Source: an uncultured Mollicutes bacterium (GTDB lineage: Bacteria > Bacillota_I > Bacilli_A > Acholeplasmatales > Anaeroplasmataceae). Taken from it: a stretch of DNA of 64,000 bases. Under the pieces are notes generated by a model. It was given only the letters and a program-made list of their open reading frames with translations, was not told the DNA's origin and ran no database searches. Positions 17,490-24,430 of this stretch are shown here, one piece after another. The stretch's first letter is position 1; the number at the start of each line of letters is the position of its first letter. Location of the stretch: positions 62,001-126,000 of the forward strand of contig UQFG01000003.1 of the NCBI GenBank assembly GCA_900540175.1, written 5' to 3'. The position numbers were made by a program, and so were the translations under genes.

Positions 17490-17750
17490 TCAATCGCACA
17501 CTTGACAGCCAGAGTTATCGTTATCAATATTATCGAGCCATTGGTCAAAGCTCCTTTTCGATACTCTGTAATGACCACCTACCTTTACAAAATGGAATAC
17601 GCCTGAGTTCACAAGAGCGTAAGCAGTATTCTTTCCAATATTAAGAATTTCCATTATTTCTTCAACGGTATAAACCCTTTTCTCAAGGCAAGAACTATCA
17701 TCAGTAGCGTTGGGCTGTTTGTTCAATGCTTCAATCTTATCTTCAAACAT
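17490..17750 (-). CDS. Excisionase-like HTH protein, first gene of the HTH array
   Basis: An 86-aa protein with an acidic N-terminal tail and one HTH_17-type domain (YTVEEIMEILNIGKNTAYAL, then YRVSKRSFDQWLDNI), ending in GCQVCD. ATG 17750 is chosen (GGAGG 8 nt upstream) over a TTG two codons earlier. It overlaps the end of the MazF-like gene by 8 nt, so the two are translationally coupled; it could act as the toxin's antidote or repressor, which is inference. Confidence 0.85.
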   Translation of the reverse strand: MFEDKIEALNKQPNATDDSSCLEKRVYTVEEIMEILNIGKNTAYALVNSGVFHFVKVGGHYRVSKRSFDQWLDNIDNDNSGCQVCD

Positions 17751-18321
17751 TGTCAATACCTCCCTTAGCGTGATGATGGTGCTTTTTGAAAACTATATAG
17801 TCATAGCCGTATCTGACCTGACATTTATCGCATATTTCTTTGTTTGCCTGAAAAGGATCGAGTCTTTTTACAATGTTCTCTGAAACAGACTGAAATTCGC
17901 TTCTGCAAATAGGGCAGAGAGTTAGTATAATTCCTTTACGCTCTGCCTTGTGCTTAATTGGAATACCGACTGCAAATTTTAAACCTCGCTTGATTTCACA
18001 GATTTTATCTTCGTCAGTAACTCTTCCGACAAAATTCTTAAGCTCTGTGGCTTTGTCCACGGTGCGTAGTTGTTCAAGCATTACCATTGACGGCGTTTTT
18101 AACCCGCAATCCGTGTCAAGCTCAATATGAGTATTCATTGCTGTTTTCTTTTTTATTGCAGTGATAGCGGCAACAACGACTGTAGGACTCTTTTCATTTA
18201 AGCGATTGGTCTGCACAACAAGAACCGGTCTGTTCCCTGATTGTACACTGCCGTTTGTAACTCCCAAATCGCAGTAATAAATATCCCCCCACCTTACATT
18301 CTTTAACTCATTCTCTTTCAT
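17743..18321 (-). CDS. MazF/PemK-like toxin with C-terminal zinc ribbon
   Basis: A 192-aa protein. Residues 10-115 form a PemK/MazF fold: WGDIYYCDLG at the start, then GNRPVLVVQ, VVVAAITA and MVMLEQLRTVDKATEL, the strand order of this endoribonuclease family. The C-terminal part adds a four-Cys zinc-binding unit (CPIC and CDKC), unlike plain MazF of about 110 aa. No MazE-like gene precedes it. The start at 18321 is chosen for GAGG 9 nt upstream. It lies between the sigma-like gene and the HTH array. RNA cleavage is inferred from the fold. Confidence 0.8.
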   Translation of the reverse strand: MKENELKNVRWGDIYYCDLGVTNGSVQSGNRPVLVVQTNRLNEKSPTVVVAAITAIKKKTAMNTHIELDTDCGLKTPSMVMLEQLRTVDKATELKNFVGRVTDEDKICEIKRGLKFAVGIPIKHKAERKGIILTLCPICRSEFQSVSENIVKRLDPFQANKEICDKCQVRYGYDYIVFKKHHHHAKGGIDNV

Positions 18322-18423
18322 ATGTAAATCCTCACTTTCAATTTTCATTTGAGGCAATTCATATCCGGATTAGAATTAACCCCTTCACTTGTTTGAAATG
18401 TGAAAGTGTTTCTGGGGGGTGTT

Positions 18424-18966
18424 TTAGAATAATTTTCGCATCTTTTTTATTGCGCTGTTTATCGATTCCCTTACAGAAGTAAAATCGACACCTTCTTCAT
18501 CAGCAATTTTTTCAAGCGTTTTATTGTAGAAGAAATACTTAAGTACTCTGCGCTTCTGTGTTTCGCTTAAATAACTTAAAACCTCCCTAAGTCGCTTGAT
18601 ATTATCTTTCAGCATAATTTCATTGACAGGATCTGTTTCGACCGCTAATTCCGGATGGTGTTCTTCAAATGTCCCGTCATTGATGTCAAATGCGTGTCCG
18701 TGAAGAAGTTTTCTCATTCTTTCTCTTGCTTCGTAATTCTGATACTTTGTTATCACTTCGCCCTGAGCTTTAGAAAGCAGAATGAACGGAGTATATCGAT
18801 GGATAATATCAGGGTACTTTTTACACAACTCTTCTTCCGTCAGTTCTGTCACAATCATCCATTTTTCCGTACCGGTATATCCTTGATATTCATATTTAAG
18901 ATTTATGAGTTTGCACTCAGTCGAAAACAGTTCTTCCTGCTCGGCAGAATTTAGTTTTTTTTTCAT
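18424..18966 (-). CDS. Sigma-70-like regulator of the ICE
   Basis: A 180-aa protein whose last 65 residues look like sigma region 4: LSYLSETQKRRVLKYFFYN followed by the HTH TLEKIADEEGVDFTSVRESI. The N-terminal half (about 1-110) is not a recognisable region 2, so it may act as an accessory sigma or a DNA-binding activator. The ATG at 18966 has AAGGAGAT as ribosome binding site; that site is masked by the leader hairpin described separately. It is the first gene of a minus-strand run through MazF, the HTH genes and probably the integrase, so it may gate excision. Confidence 0.75.
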   Translation of the reverse strand: MKKKLNSAEQEELFSTECKLINLKYEYQGYTGTEKWMIVTELTEEELCKKYPDIIHRYTPFILLSKAQGEVITKYQNYEARERMRKLLHGHAFDINDGTFEEHHPELAVETDPVNEIMLKDNIKRLREVLSYLSETQKRRVLKYFFYNKTLEKIADEEGVDFTSVRESINSAIKKMRKLF

Positions 18967-18973
18967 TTTCGTA

Positions 18974-19029
18974 ATCTCCTTAAATTTGGAATTTTTGATA
19001 ATATGGTTGAAATCAAAAATTCCGGAGAT
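18974..19029 (-). promoter_or_regulatory. Hairpin sequestering the sigma-gene ribosome binding site
   Basis: On the minus strand ATCTCC (19029-19024) is followed at once by GGAATTTTTGAT, a 12-nt loop, the exact complement ATCAAAAATTCC, an 8-nt bulge and GGAGAT (18979-18974), which is the Shine-Dalgarno of the sigma gene. The 12-bp stem plus the 6-bp ATCTCC/GGAGAT pair would hide it. The ATCTCC overlaps the stop codon of a 14-residue leader frame, so a ribosome finishing that frame would open the site. Confidence 0.7.
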
Positions 19030-19073
19030 CACGGGTATCTTGCTATTTGGCACTGCCAATTAAAAATATCCAT
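19029..19073 (-). CDS. Leader peptide 2 (14 aa) before the sigma gene
   Basis: ATG to TGA encodes MDIFNWQCQIARYP. AAAGGA lies 5 nt before the ATG. The TGA overlaps the anti-Shine-Dalgarno strand, the geometry of translational attenuators such as erm and cat leaders. I do not recognise the peptide. Confidence 0.6.
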   Translation of the reverse strand: MDIFNWQCQIARYP

Positions 19074-19106
19074 CTTGTTCCTTTCTTGGAACCGATGGAC
19101 ATTGAC

Positions 19107-19209
19107 AAAAAAGAAAAAGCCACTTGATGTAGACTGATGCCACGAGAATATAGACCTATCCAAAAAAGGATTTAATGATCTATAAAATCAAGTGGCATTG
19201 AGGAAGTCT
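19107..19209 (-). ncRNA. Transcription attenuator: overlapping terminator and antiterminator
   Basis: On the minus strand GCCACTTGAT (19196-19187) pairs exactly with ATCAAGTGGC (19128-19119), followed by TTTTTCTTTTTT: an intrinsic terminator with a long inner loop containing a small ATCC/GGAT hairpin. Alternatively AGACT (19209-19205) and ATGCCAC (19198-19192) pair with AGTCT (19135-19131) and GTGGCAT (19143-19137). The two folds share GCCAC and exclude each other. This is the architecture of a riboswitch or ribosome-controlled attenuator upstream of the sigma gene. Confidence 0.7.
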
Positions 19210-19214
19210 CGCAC
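19188..19214 (-). CDS. Leader peptide 1 (8 aa) inside the attenuator
   Basis: GTG to TGA encodes MRDFLNAT (or MVRDFLNAT from a TTG one codon earlier). GGAG ends 7 nt before the GTG. The frame covers the 5' arm of the antiterminator and ends inside the terminator arm, so ribosome position would choose between the two folds. Confidence 0.5.
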   Translation of the reverse strand: MRDFLNAT

Positions 19215-19275
19215 CAAGCGGCTCCAAAGCACTATGCTTGCTTTTATATTTATTTAGTTGTAAGGTCTTTTCAGG

Positions 19276-19512
19276 TTAATTGCTGCGCCTGAATGAAATG
19301 GGCGGGAAAGTTATCGTCTCTCCGCAGTTAGTACATTTTTCCTGCGTATATGCGTGGGTTCCCTTGCAGATATAAGAAACGGTGTGCCCACAGTAAGGAC
19401 ATATTTTTGCGACTTTGATTTGGGAGCCGCATATAGCTTTTAGTTTATCCTGTTCTGCTTTAACCGCTTCGTACTTTCGTGGATCTTGCTCTCTGATGTT
19501 GATTTTCGGCAT
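19276..19512 (-). CDS. Small zinc-ribbon protein
   Basis: A 78-aa protein with two CxxC pairs (CPYC and CTNC, 22 residues apart) after a charged helical N-terminus (MPKINIREQDPRKYEAVKAE). This is a classic rubredoxin-like zinc ribbon, likely binding nucleic acid or protein; no specific function can be assigned. GAGGAG precedes the ATG. It lies 16 nt after the ImmA-like gene and upstream of the sigma leader. Confidence 0.8.
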   Translation of the reverse strand: MPKINIREQDPRKYEAVKAEQDKLKAICGSQIKVAKICPYCGHTVSYICKGTHAYTQEKCTNCGETITFPPISFRRSN

Positions 19513-19528
19513 TTGTTTCTCCTCACAT

Positions 19529-20242
19529 TTAAACTGACATCATATCGTATGGGTTGTCCAGATATTCTTTTTTTACAAGCCCAAGCTGCTTCATACGGAT
19601 GGCAAGAGCTTTCTTTGAGCTTCCCAAAAAGTCCGCCATAGCTGAAAATCGTTCAAATACGATAGGGCAGTATATCCGGTTCAGACAGTTAATTTGCTCT
19701 CCAAGGCTAAACAAATACATTCCTCGCAATATCAGTTCTTTGGGAAGCAGAATAGCAGAGGCAAGAGTATTGGCTTGCCATTCCTCCCAATCCTTAATTC
19801 GAGCATTCTTTTCATTTCCTGCACGGTAATAGCGAACTGGTGTCGCTTGATTCCTTACGATACCGTATTCAGTCGGGAATAGTTTTTTGAAAATCTGGTG
19901 GCTTCCTTCGTGCATAAGAGTAAAGTTTTTTCTTCCTCTAAGCTTGTCATCATACTGTAGATCCGACTCCACAAGCACGGTATTTCCATCCAGCAGGATG
20001 CTTTCTTCTGTGTCTCCTGCTGTCAGAACATTAACTAACACTTCTTCAAAAGCCGTCAATCCCAACAGAGAGTTATCATAGGAAAGATGAAAATATCCGA
20101 TATTTAAGCCAAGCACATTTGTCAGGAACAGCTCAGGCTCAATTCGATAAACTGTTCTCTCTCGCACTTCGGGTAGTTTCATATATTTTCTAATATATTT
20201 TTCAGCTATAGCCTCAATATCCATTCGGGATAAATGCTTCAT
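19529..20242 (-). CDS. ImmA/IrrE-family metallopeptidase, large type
   Basis: A 237-aa putative zinc protease. The HEGSH motif (HExxH, within LMHEGSHQIFKKLFP) gives two metal ligands and the catalytic Glu; the third ligand is probably Glu in WEEWQANTLASAILLP, the usual ExxxNxxAxxLLxP signature. Family members cleave repressors of mobile elements. Start 20242 is chosen over 20248 because GGAGG lies 8 nt before it. It is the second ImmA-like gene of this ICE and sits in the polymerase operon, opposite the ImmR/ImmA pair. Confidence 0.85.
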   Translation of the reverse strand: MKHLSRMDIEAIAEKYIRKYMKLPEVRERTVYRIEPELFLTNVLGLNIGYFHLSYDNSLLGLTAFEEVLVNVLTAGDTEESILLDGNTVLVESDLQYDDKLRGRKNFTLMHEGSHQIFKKLFPTEYGIVRNQATPVRYYRAGNEKNARIKDWEEWQANTLASAILLPKELILRGMYLFSLGEQINCLNRIYCPIVFERFSAMADFLGSSKKALAIRMKQLGLVKKEYLDNPYDMMSV

Positions 20243-20260
20243 TCCCATAACCTCCTGATC

Positions 20261-20509
20261 TCATTTTGCTTCGACAAACCACTTTCCATTTTCTTCGTCA
20301 AATAAAAAAGTCGGTATGCCACAAACTTGTACCGTATAGCGGATGCCAGTACCGCCTACTTTTGTAGAAGCGGCACGGCATCGTTGTATCACACGGTCAA
20401 TTTCATATTTTTCTCCATTTTCAAATGTAATCAAGTGAGGTCGGGCAGAACCGTCCACTCTATGTGTCACTTCGACCTCTACATATACCTTTCGTCTTTG
20501 TCCTTCCAT
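20261..20509 (-). CDS. Small protein linked to the Y-family polymerase
   Basis: An 82-aa protein, predicted beta-rich (KVYVEVEVTHRVDGSARPHL, then ITFENGEKYEID, YTVQVCGIPTFLFDEENGKW). I do not know its function. It follows the polymerase gene by 15 nt with GGAGGG before its ATG, an association I recall from related ICEs, so a role in damage tolerance is possible. Confidence 0.75.
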   Translation of the reverse strand: MEGQRRKVYVEVEVTHRVDGSARPHLITFENGEKYEIDRVIQRCRAASTKVGGTGIRYTVQVCGIPTFLFDEENGKWFVEAK

Positions 20510-20524
20510 TTTCCAAAACCCTCC

Positions 20525-21760
20525 TTATCCCACCATACCTGTCGGCATAGTAATTTCTGCTTTTGCAGGCGGCATTTTGATGTTTTGAAAAAGGACTCCA
20601 TTTCTAATGCTGTCCTTTCCAAATCGCTGCCTAATTTCCTCAATACACCTATCCAGTCTTTCCATCTTATCCACTTTCTCAATATCCATAAACAAGCCAA
20701 TCTGCCGGGGCGTATCCTGCGGCACAAGATTGATGGCTTGTACAGTTACGGAACGAATGTGATTACGCCAAGCGTAATTGCGTTCAAACAGGTAATAGGC
20801 CGCCTTTGCGATGATCATCGGTGATTGCGTAGGCATATCTATTTTTGTCTGCCACTGTTTTGAATAAAGTGTATTGTCACGGATATGCAGCGCTACTCCC
20901 TCAGCGCTCAAACCGTGAACTCGGAGTTTATGTCCGATGTCTTGGGTTAATTCGAGAATGACAGGCCACACCTGCTCATCATTCTCCAAATCGGCAACCG
21001 TGGTTATGCCGTGCCCAATGCTTTTTACTGGCGAAACGAAGTCGGTCTTTGCTACGGTTGAACAGTCCAAGCCGTTGGCGAAATTCCAAAGAGAAACTCC
21101 ATTCTTTCCAAGCCAGTATTTCAGTAACTTTGAGTCGGTTTTTGCCAAATCACCGATTGTCTTAATAGCATATCTATCTAAAATCTTCTTTGTTGCACGA
21201 CCAACGCCGAGCAATTCAGAAGCAGGGAGTGCCCATATTTTTTCTCGAAAGGTATCTTTTTCAATCACTGTAACCGCATCGGGCTTCTTCATATCGGAGC
21301 CGAGCTTTGCAAATATCTTGTTGAAGGAAACACCAACGGAAATTGTCAAGCCTAACTCAAACTTAATTGTTTCCCGTATGGTGTTTGCTACCTTTTCAGG
21401 TGATCCGAAAATACTTTCCGTTCCGCTTATATCTAACCAACACTCATCCATTCCATACGGCTCAACTTGGTCGGTATAGCGTTCATAGACATTTCTGGCA
21501 AGCTTAGAATATTTTATGTATTCCTCATAGTGTGGTGGCACAACAACAAGATTTTTGCATTTCTGCTTTGCCTGCCACACTGCGTCTCCAGTCTGCACAT
21601 TAAATGCCTTGGCTTTATAATTCTTCGCAAGGACAATACCGTGCCTTTCCTCTACGGAGCCGCAAACGGCAACCGGATACTTTTTCAAAGCAGGATCGAG
21701 CATACACTCAACGCTCGCATAAAAATTGTTCATATCACAGTGCAGAATATTGCGGATCAT
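20525..21760 (-). CDS. Y-family DNA polymerase (UmuC/DinB-like)
   Basis: A 411-aa translesion polymerase. The palm motifs are clear: HCDMNNFYASVE (first catalytic Asp) near the start and GMDECWLDISG (Asp-Glu pair) at about residue 100. These are followed by helix-hairpin-helix fingers (LLGVGRATKKILDRYAIKTI) and a little-finger region with SIGHGITT. The start MIRNILHCD at 21760 is chosen; an upstream TTG extends it by seven residues. It is the first gene of a minus-strand operon driven by a consensus promoter embedded in repressor operators, so it is probably expressed when the ICE repressor is lost. Confidence 0.92.
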   Translation of the reverse strand: MIRNILHCDMNNFYASVECMLDPALKKYPVAVCGSVEERHGIVLAKNYKAKAFNVQTGDAVWQAKQKCKNLVVVPPHYEEYIKYSKLARNVYERYTDQVEPYGMDECWLDISGTESIFGSPEKVANTIRETIKFELGLTISVGVSFNKIFAKLGSDMKKPDAVTVIEKDTFREKIWALPASELLGVGRATKKILDRYAIKTIGDLAKTDSKLLKYWLGKNGVSLWNFANGLDCSTVAKTDFVSPVKSIGHGITTVADLENDEQVWPVILELTQDIGHKLRVHGLSAEGVALHIRDNTLYSKQWQTKIDMPTQSPMIIAKAAYYLFERNYAWRNHIRSVTVQAINLVPQDTPRQIGLFMDIEKVDKMERLDRCIEEIRQRFGKDSIRNGVLFQNIKMPPAKAEITMPTGMVG

Positions 21761-21785
21761 TTTGCTGCACCCCCTTGACAAAACT

Positions 21786-21893
21786 CACAAACCGTTTTAT
21801 AATAAACTCACAAACCGTTTGTGTGTTTCTTATTATATCCAATCCGTTTGTGATTGTCAAGAGATTGAAACGAAAAATCTAAAACTGTTTGTG
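21786..21893. promoter_or_regulatory. Four operators for the ImmR-like repressor
   Basis: The word CACAAAC-n-GTTTGTG occurs once as a perfect palindrome (21809-21823). Partial copies are at 21786-21800 (CACAAAC-C-GTTTTAT), 21838-21852 (right half GTTTGTG) and 21879-21893 (CTAAAAC-T-GTTTGTG). They overlap the spacer and start of the minus-strand promoter and the leader of the repressor gene, so one repressor can control both directions. Confidence 0.85.
21832..21860 (-). promoter_or_regulatory. Consensus sigma-A promoter of the polymerase operon
   Basis: On the minus strand TTGACA and TATAAT are spaced exactly 17 nt. One operator lies between the hexamers and a perfect one just after the -10 box. 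Confidence 0.95.
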
Positions 21894-21915
21894 ATTTTAA
21901 AAGGAGGTAACCTAA

Positions 21916-22320
21916 ATGAAATTCGGTGAAAAGCTCCGTAAGTATAGAACTGATAAAAACCTCACCCAAGCAGAGCTTGCAAAACTCATTGGTGTTGGTG
22001 TTAATACAATTTGTAATTACGAAAGCGGAAAAACATATCCGCAGAACCGTGAAGTGTATAAGAAACTGGCTGATGTACTCGGCGTTGACGCCGACCATTT
22101 ACATAACGAAAATGATGATTTCATTGAATCCGCTCAAGGTAAGTATGGCTATCGAGGTAAAAAACAGGCTATGCAGCTCGTGGAGGAAATGGGCGGTCTA
22201 TTCGCCGGTGGTGAGTTGTCCGATGAGGACATCGACGGTGTTATGAAGGCGATGCAGGAGTTATATTGGAAAGCCAAAGAGGACAATAAAAAATACACCC
22301 CCAAGAAGTATGTAAAGTAA
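21916..22320 (+). CDS. XRE-family ICE repressor (ImmR-like)
   Basis: A 134-aa protein. Residues 1-60 are a lambda-repressor-type HTH (LTQAELAKLIGVGVNTICNY, then ESGKTYPQNREVYKKLADVL). The rest is a helical tail (residues 75-125) of the kind found in ICE and phage immunity repressors. AAGGAGG precedes the ATG. It is divergent from the polymerase operon across four matching operators and is followed by an ImmA-type protease, the same arrangement as immR-immA of ICEBs1. Confidence 0.88.
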   Translation: MKFGEKLRKYRTDKNLTQAELAKLIGVGVNTICNYESGKTYPQNREVYKKLADVLGVDADHLHNENDDFIESAQGKYGYRGKKQAMQLVEEMGGLFAGGELSDEDIDGVMKAMQELYWKAKEDNKKYTPKKYVK

Positions 22321-22395
22321 GTCCGTTTTTTAGGACACGGAATCTTTTATACTTAACATAGGGCATATCTGCCCTGAAAAGGAGGTGCGTATGAA

Positions 22396-22920
22396 ATGAT
22401 TGACTCTGTTGGAATATATAAAAAAGCCAATAAACTCGTAGAATCAAACGGAACGAGAGATACCATAAAGTTAGCGAAATCGTCAGGCGTTGAAGTTATT
22501 CCGGTTAATTGTTTCAATAACCTTCTCGGTATGTATGTTTATCGGTGGAAACACCGTGCGATGTTTCTTAATGACAGAATGGACGAATATCTAACACTGA
22601 TGGTAGCCGGTCACGAGTTAGGACACGATATTTACCACCGAGAGCTTGCAAAAGGTGAAGGAATGCGTGAGTTTGAACTGTTTAGAATGCAAAGCTCAAC
22701 GGAATACGAAGCAAATGCCTTTGCCGCTCATCTGCTAATTGATACTGGTGAATGTCTTGAATACGCCCGAAATGGATATGATGTTGTTCAGATTGCAAAA
22801 GCTATGAACTCGGAGATCAATCTGATGCTGATTAAGCTTCAGGAAATGAGTCGTCTTGGCTACAATATCCGTGTTCCGTTTGAACCAAAAAGCGATTTCT
22901 TTAAGAATATTAAAGCATAG
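22396..22920 (+). CDS. ImmA/IrrE-family anti-repressor protease
   Basis: A 174-aa zinc metallopeptidase with HELGHD (about residue 73) and the third-ligand segment STEYEANAFAAHLLI. By analogy with ImmA of ICEBs1 it would cleave the repressor encoded just upstream and derepress the element after DNA damage or cell-cell signalling. GGAGG lies before an overlapping two-codon frame (ATG AAA TGA at 22391) whose stop overlaps the true ATG at 22396, a possible coupling device. A small AGGGCA/TGCCCT hairpin lies in the 75-nt gap before it. Confidence 0.88.
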   Translation: MIDSVGIYKKANKLVESNGTRDTIKLAKSSGVEVIPVNCFNNLLGMYVYRWKHRAMFLNDRMDEYLTLMVAGHELGHDIYHRELAKGEGMREFELFRMQSSTEYEANAFAAHLLIDTGECLEYARNGYDVVQIAKAMNSEINLMLIKLQEMSRLGYNIRVPFEPKSDFFKNIKA

Positions 22921-22925
22921 AGAAG

Positions 22926-23285
22926 GTGAGGGAATTGAAAAGCCCGTTTATTTATAAGGGTTCTACTGAAGCATTTGAGACAAAAACTGACAATTATATC
23001 TATAAGGGACTAACCGTAATTGTCTCTTATGGGAATTTCAGCTACGAAAGAAACCAGACAGTTAAGGCTGACGAGAAAGTATTACATATTTCTTTTTCTT
23101 CAAGAAGCAGTTCACCTATGGCTCAAAAAGATATTAATGATTGTCTTGACCACTTTGGAATAGATAGAATGTTAGCTTATTATGCATTCGAGAAAAAATC
23201 CACTTTCCCACCTCATAATCTGATACGGCATTACGAGCAAGTTCAAAAAATCTATACTCCAAATCAAAACGCCTTGCCGTGCTGA
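22926..23285 (+). CDS. Protein of unknown function after ImmA
   Basis: A 119-aa cytosolic protein (from GTG; a TTG at 22935 is also possible) beginning MRELKSPFIYKGSTEAFETK. It has alternating strands in the first half and a DxxLxxFGIDRMLAYY-like helix in the second, with no membrane segment. I do not recognise a family. It follows ImmA by 5 nt and is followed by a terminator, so it completes the repressor operon. Confidence 0.6.
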   Translation: MRELKSPFIYKGSTEAFETKTDNYIYKGLTVIVSYGNFSYERNQTVKADEKVLHISFSSRSSSPMAQKDINDCLDHFGIDRMLAYYAFEKKSTFPPHNLIRHYEQVQKIYTPNQNALPC

Positions 23286-23297
23286 AAATATCTTTTC

Positions 23298-23332
23298 AAA
23301 AGACCGTCACTGAAAAAGATGGTCTTTTTTTC
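23298..23332 (+). terminator. Terminator of the repressor operon
   Basis: AAAGACCGTC pairs with GATGGTCTTT, followed by a T run. Confidence 0.8.
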
Positions 23333-23344
23333 TGTGTGTTTTGT

Positions 23345-23870
23345 GCATTTTCTTGGGAACAGCGTAAGTTAGGAGAGATTGCTCCACTACGAGGTGGTTT
23401 TGCATTTTCGAGTAATGAATATTGCGATGGCGGAATTCCCATTGTAAGAATATCAAATATTCTTTCAAACGGTTCTGTGGGTGGTGAGTTTGTTTACTTC
23501 AAAGAGCAAGAAAACGATGATTTATATTCGCTTGTGACAGGAGATATTTTATTGGCGATGTCTGGTGCAACAACCGGAAAAGTTGCGATGATAAAAACTG
23601 AAAAGCCTTATAAATACTATCAAAATCAACGAGTAGGACATTTTACAAAAGCAAAAGAAACGGACTATTTATTTGTCGCCACCATTGTAAGTTCCGACAG
23701 ATTTACCGAACAGCTAAGGAATGTATTGGTAGCAGGAGCACAACCCAATGTATCATCAAAAGACATTGATTCGTTTGAGTTTTATGTGCCAAAAGCCAAA
23801 GATGAGCAAAGAGAAATTGGACTATACTTTAATCACCTTGAAAACCTTATCACCCTTCATCAGCGTAATG
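23345..23870 (+). pseudogene. Half of a type I restriction specificity subunit (HsdS fragment)
   Basis: From FSWEQRKLGEIAPLRGGFAF to YFNHLENLITLHQRN this is one target-recognition domain plus the following conserved helix of HsdS, which recognises half of a bipartite DNA site. The open frame begins at 23279 but its first 22 codons run through a terminator, so the domain has no proper start. After HQRN it runs into unrelated sequence and another terminator. No HsdM or HsdR is present. It is an orphan half-gene that could only act by recombining with, or complementing, another hsdS. Confidence 0.8.
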
Positions 23871-23876
23871 CCAAAA

Positions 23877-23921
23877 AAGAGGTATTGCTTCTCGTAAATA
23901 AAGCAATACCTCTTATTATTA
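23877..23921. terminator. Bidirectional terminator
   Basis: AAGAGGTATTGCTT and AAGCAATACCTCTT are exact inverted copies (14 bp, 10-nt loop), with T-rich sequence to the right and A-rich sequence to the left. It separates the HsdS fragment from the convergent minus-strand genes. Confidence 0.85.
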
Positions 23922-23928
23922 ATTCATA

Positions 23929-24417
23929 TCACCTTGCGCTTTTTGCCATTTTAATTATTTCTTCATCAGCAACTACATCAGGATCATATTCTAAGACAAA
24001 GCTTGCTTCAGGGCTGTAAGTCCAACATAAATATGATAATTCATCAAACCTAAAAAGTGCTGCGCTATATTCATTGATTTTCATTTCATCGCAATCCTTT
24101 GCTAATTTAGGATCAAACAGTACGCAAAGAGCATTAACATCAAGCCCTGTTATTTCTGAAGGATCAGCTTCAAAATATGTGGTTTTCAAGTAGTGATATA
24201 GAATTTTATTTCCATTCTTATCAGCATAAGTAACAGTGGTTGCTACTACAGTCTCAGTTTGCTTCTTATAGTCACCACCCAATGCTGCCTCTATCCGGCT
24301 GTCTAAAGTGTCCTGATCCTTTTTTGCGTTAGATACGGCGAATATCGTGATTCCGCCAAGCAATATAATCAATGCAAGCATAATTATGCTGATATGTATT
24401 ATTTTTCCCTTTGACAT
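23929..24417 (-). CDS. Membrane-anchored protein of unknown function
   Basis: A 162-aa protein with one N-terminal membrane segment (about residues 8-28, IHISIIMLALIILLGG) and an outward soluble domain of about 130 residues with a TVTYADKNGNKILYHYL strand pair and an acidic C-terminal half. No lipobox and no recognised family. It follows the SLOG-like gene by 13 nt on the same strand. Cargo status is inferred from its place outside the conserved backbone. Confidence 0.65.
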   Translation of the reverse strand: MSKGKIIHISIIMLALIILLGGITIFAVSNAKKDQDTLDSRIEAALGGDYKKQTETVVATTVTYADKNGNKILYHYLKTTYFEADPSEITGLDVNALCVLFDPKLAKDCDEMKINEYSAALFRFDELSYLCWTYSPEASFVLEYDPDVVADEEIIKMAKSAR

Positions 24418-24430
24418 TTCAACTTTACCC

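Noticed and set aside
18967..19059. 31-residue N-terminal extension of the sigma-like protein
   Set aside because: It would need a TTG start without ribosome binding site and would read through the leader peptide and hairpin; ATG 18966 has a good site.
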